NCBI GenBank assembly: GCA_026417715.1 | Contig: JAOACU010000159.1 | Location: forward strand, 1-6,638 | Direction of reading: 5' to 3' | DNA: 6,638 nt | Source of the DNA: Anaerolineae bacterium | Lineage (GTDB): Bacteria; Chloroflexota; Anaerolineae; UBA4142 | In this document: piece by piece, positions 5,445-6,638 of the stretch | How the letters are laid out: every line of letters begins with the position of its first letter | Position numbering within the stretch: the first letter of the stretch is position 1 | Position numbers and translations under genes: made by a program | The notes under the pieces: model-generated | Database searches by the model: none | Seen by the model: the letters and a program-made list of their open reading frames with translations, nothing else | What the model was told of the DNA's origin: nothing

Positions 5445-5484
5445 ACAATGAGCCAATGAGCCAATTGACCAATGAGCCAAAATT
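5445..5484. repeat. Octamer (CCAATGAG) array, left part
   Basis: Five contiguous 8 bp units are present: ACAATGAG, CCAATGAG, CCAATTGA, CCAATGAG and CCAAAATT. The array begins at the base next to the obgE -35 box (5439-5444) and ends at the inserted element. It continues on the other side at 5649. Confidence 0.85.
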
Positions 5485-5648
5485 GGTAGTGATCACAAAG
5501 TAATGCCGACAGTGTCATTCTGAGGCGTGTCTTTCGCGCCGAAGAATCTCTCAAACCACTTTGCGAGACGCTTCGCGGAGTTCACCCTGACGAAAGAAGG
5601 GTTCAGCGTGACAGATTACCTTACCAGCATTACTTTTGTAGCACTACT
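5485..5648. mobile_element. MITE-like non-autonomous element with 22 bp inverted ends and 8 bp direct flanks
   Basis: The ends, 5485-5506 (GGTAGTGATCAC and on) and 5627-5648, are inverted repeats matching at 17 of 22 positions. The inner 10 bases (AAAGTAATGC/GCATTACTTT) match perfectly. The element is 164 bp and has no coding capacity. CCAAAATT occurs as a direct repeat immediately outside both ends (5477-5484 and 5649-5656), as expected of an 8 bp target duplication. Because CCAAAATT also fits the octamer array register, the duplication could partly reflect the array. Families that make 8 bp duplications include IS1595, IS6, IS66 and IS256; I cannot assign one. Confidence 0.65.
5513..5613. 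repeat. Nested palindrome-ended intergenic repeat (TGTCATTCTGAG class)
   Basis: This 101 bp segment begins TGTCATTCTGAGG and ends TTCAGCGTGACA, giving 9 of 12 inverted matches at its ends. It contains GAAGAATCTC and an internal hairpin, CACCCTGA with TTCAGCGTG (5583-5610). From memory it resembles a repeat common between genes in many bacterial drafts, including Chloroflexota. It lies inside the larger element and may be its core or a second insertion. Confidence 0.6.
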
Positions 5649-5679
5649 CCAAAATTCAATGTACCAATGAGCCAAATTG
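5649..5679. repeat. Octamer array, right part
   Basis: CCAAAATT (5649-5656), CAATGTA (5657-5663, one base short), CCAATGAG (5664-5671) and CCAAATTG (5672-5679) continue the array interrupted at 5484. The last unit overlaps the -35 box of the aminotransferase promoter. Confidence 0.8.
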
Positions 5680-5705
5680 TCTGATTGGGTGAGTTATGCT
5701 ATGAT
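5677..5705 (+). promoter_or_regulatory. Extended -10 promoter of the aminotransferase gene
   Basis: TTGTCT (5677-5682) and TATGAT (5700-5705) are 17 bp apart, with TG one base upstream of the -10 (TGCTATGAT). The start would be near 5712, giving a leader of about 86 nt that includes the GTCATTC array. A perfect TTGACA at 5718-5723 lacks a good -10 at the right distance. Confidence 0.65.
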
Positions 5706-5726
5706 ACCTTGTAGAACTTGACAACG

Positions 5727-5786
5727 GTCGTCGGTCATTCGTCATTCGTCATTCGTCATTCGTCATTCATCATCCGTCATTGGTCA
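5727..5786 (+). repeat. GTCATTC heptamer tandem array in the aminotransferase leader
   Basis: Eight 7 bp units are present: GTCGTCG, five perfect GTCATTC (5734-5768), ATCATCC and GTCATTG. A partial GTCA follows and runs directly into the Shine-Dalgarno. The array is transcribed but has no inverted partner here, unlike the pxp arrays. Confidence 0.95.
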
Positions 5787-5793
5787 AAGGAGG
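5787..5793 (+). promoter_or_regulatory. Ribosome binding site of the aminotransferase gene
   Basis: AAGGAGG ends 4 nt before the ATG at 5798. It is a full-strength Shine-Dalgarno with slightly tight spacing, and it decides the start. Confidence 0.85.
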
Positions 5794-5797
5794 CACA

Positions 5798-6638
5798 ATG
5801 GTATCACCTCGAATTATCGTCACCCCACCTGGACCCAAAGCGCGCGCGATTTTGGAACGCGATGCGCGCGTGCTTTCGCCCTCGTATGCGCGTGACTATG
5901 GTTTTGTGATGGAGCGTGGGCAAGGCGCCGAAGTGTGGGACGTGGATGGCAATCGTTACATTGATTTTGCGGCGGGTATCGCTGTGAATGCAACAGGACA
6001 TTGTCATCCCGAAATCGTGCGCGTGATTCAAGAACAAGCCGAAAAGTTCATTCACATCTCGTCCGATTACTACCACGAATTGATGGTGCGCATCGCTGAA
6101 CGCATCAACGAAATTGCACCGATGCGAGAAGACGTGGTCGTGTTCCTTGCCAACTCGGGCACCGAATCGGTGGAAGCCGCTATCAAACTCGCGCGCTATG
6201 CGACAGGTCGCCGACAGTTCATCGGTTTCTTGGGAGCATTTCACGGTCGTTCGATGGGTTCGCTGTCGTTCACCGCGAGCAAGGCGCGACAACAAGAACG
6301 CTTTTTCCCCACGATGCCTGGTGTGTGGCACGTGCCGTTCCCCGATCCGTATCATCCGGTTTTTCCAACGCCCACGAACGGCGATGAAGGCGACGCGGTG
6401 GTGGATTACATCGAACAAGAATTGTTTTCCGAAGCGTTACCGCCTGATGAAGTTGCGGCGATTCTGGTCGAGCCGATTCAAGGTGAGGGCGGTTACATCG
6501 TGCCACCACCGAACTTTTTTCCACGCCTGCGCAAATTGTGCGACAAGTACGGCATTTTGTTGATTGTGGACGAAGTGCAATCGGGTGTGGGACGTACTGG
6601 CAAATGGTGGGCGATTCAACACTGGAACGTCGAACCCG
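5798..6638 (+). CDS. Class III PLP-dependent aminotransferase (GabT/ArgD superfamily), 3'-truncated
   Basis: This is the first 280 codons of a fold-type I, class III aminotransferase, about 60-65% of a normal 430-460 residue protein. These enzymes move an omega- or alpha-amino group to 2-oxoglutarate or pyruvate. The N-terminus (TPPGPKARAILERDARVLSPSY, in part residues 9-30) and EVWDVDGNRYIDFAAGIAVN (45-64) followed by ATGHCHPEI (65-73) resemble the archaeal and Chloroflexota branch annotated variously as acetylornithine, ornithine or 4-aminobutyrate aminotransferase. PLP-pocket motifs are NSGTES (119-124, phosphate), AFHGRS (147-152), EPIQGEGG (225-232) and VDEVQSGVGRTG (257-268), with Asp258 expected to hold the pyridine nitrogen. 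The catalytic lysine should lie just past the window end. Substrate cannot be decided from this part; I therefore give no symbol. It has its own promoter and RBS and is divergent from obgE. Confidence 0.9.
   Translation, partial: MVSPRIIVTPPGPKARAILERDARVLSPSYARDYGFVMERGQGAEVWDVDGNRYIDFAAGIAVNATGHCHPEIVRVIQEQAEKFIHISSDYYHELMVRIAERINEIAPMREDVVVFLANSGTESVEAAIKLARYATGRRQFIGFLGAFHGRSMGSLSFTASKARQQERFFPTMPGVWHVPFPDPYHPVFPTPTNGDEGDAVVDYIEQELFSEALPPDEVAAILVEPIQGEGGYIVPPPNFFPRLRKLCDKYGILLIVDEVQSGVGRTGKWWAIQHWNVEP

Larger units (their letters stand above)
5407..5797. other. Divergent region between obgE and the aminotransferase gene
   Basis: These 391 bases hold no supported protein gene. From left to right they contain the obgE promoter, a CCAATGAG octamer array, a 164 bp MITE-like insertion with a nested palindromic repeat, the rest of the octamer array, the aminotransferase promoter, a GTCATTC heptamer array and a strong RBS. 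Confidence 0.8.

Noticed and set aside
5407..5496. Longer obgE start adding 30 residues
   Set aside because: The extension is encoded by the octamer array and the inserted element, precedes the region of family similarity, and would start upstream of the likely promoter.
5727..5786. CRISPR array
   Set aside because: The units are 7 bp, contiguous and without spacers. No cas gene is visible.
5718..5909. Small plus-strand open frame reading SSFVIRHSSFIIRHW
   Set aside because: It is the translation of the GTCATTC array in a frame different from the aminotransferase, which has its own strong RBS and motif-supported frame.

Overview
The window looks like a contig end from a bacterial metagenome-assembled or draft genome, most likely a member of the Chloroflexota. 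The evidence is the truncated lipoprotein with a long Ala-Pro-Lys-Thr linker after its lipobox cysteine, the obgE-nadD gene pair, and intergenic regions packed with degenerate 7-8 bp tandem repeats. The phylum call is an inference from style, not from a marker gene. The first 14 bases match the 3' end of the Nextera transposon mosaic end, so they are library adapter rather than genome.

Layout: (1) minus strand, 15-616: N-terminal half of an extracellular solute-binding lipoprotein resembling ferric-iron-type binding proteins, cut by the contig end. (2) 617-976: divergent control region with a good sigma70-type promoter facing right and a 15 bp dyad touching its -35 box. (3) plus strand, 977-3387: pxpA-pxpB-pxpC, the three subunits of the prokaryotic ATP-dependent 5-oxoprolinase, which recycles pyroglutamate to glutamate. 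(4) minus strand, 5406-3408: obgE then nadD, converging on pxpC. Together they make a ribosome-assembly GTPase and the NaMN adenylyltransferase of NAD synthesis. (5) 5407-5797: divergent region with two promoters, an octamer array and a 164 bp non-coding insertion. (6) plus strand, 5798-6638: the first 280 codons of a class III PLP aminotransferase, cut by the window end.

The genes are conventional. The unusual part is the DNA between them. Every junction except possibly the lipoprotein side carries an array of 7 or 8 bp degenerate units: GTCCTTC/GTCATTC, AACGAATN, CCAATCY or CCAATGAG. Several arrays are arranged as long inverted repeats, and they run into coding sequence. They encode the C-terminal tail of PxpA, the N-terminus of NadD and the ends of PxpC and NadD, and they sit where ribosome binding sites should be. 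One octamer array lies between the -35 boxes of the obgE and aminotransferase promoters and has been split by a MITE-like element flanked by an 8 bp direct repeat that is itself one repeat unit. The closest described analogue I know is the heptanucleotide STRR class of filamentous cyanobacteria.
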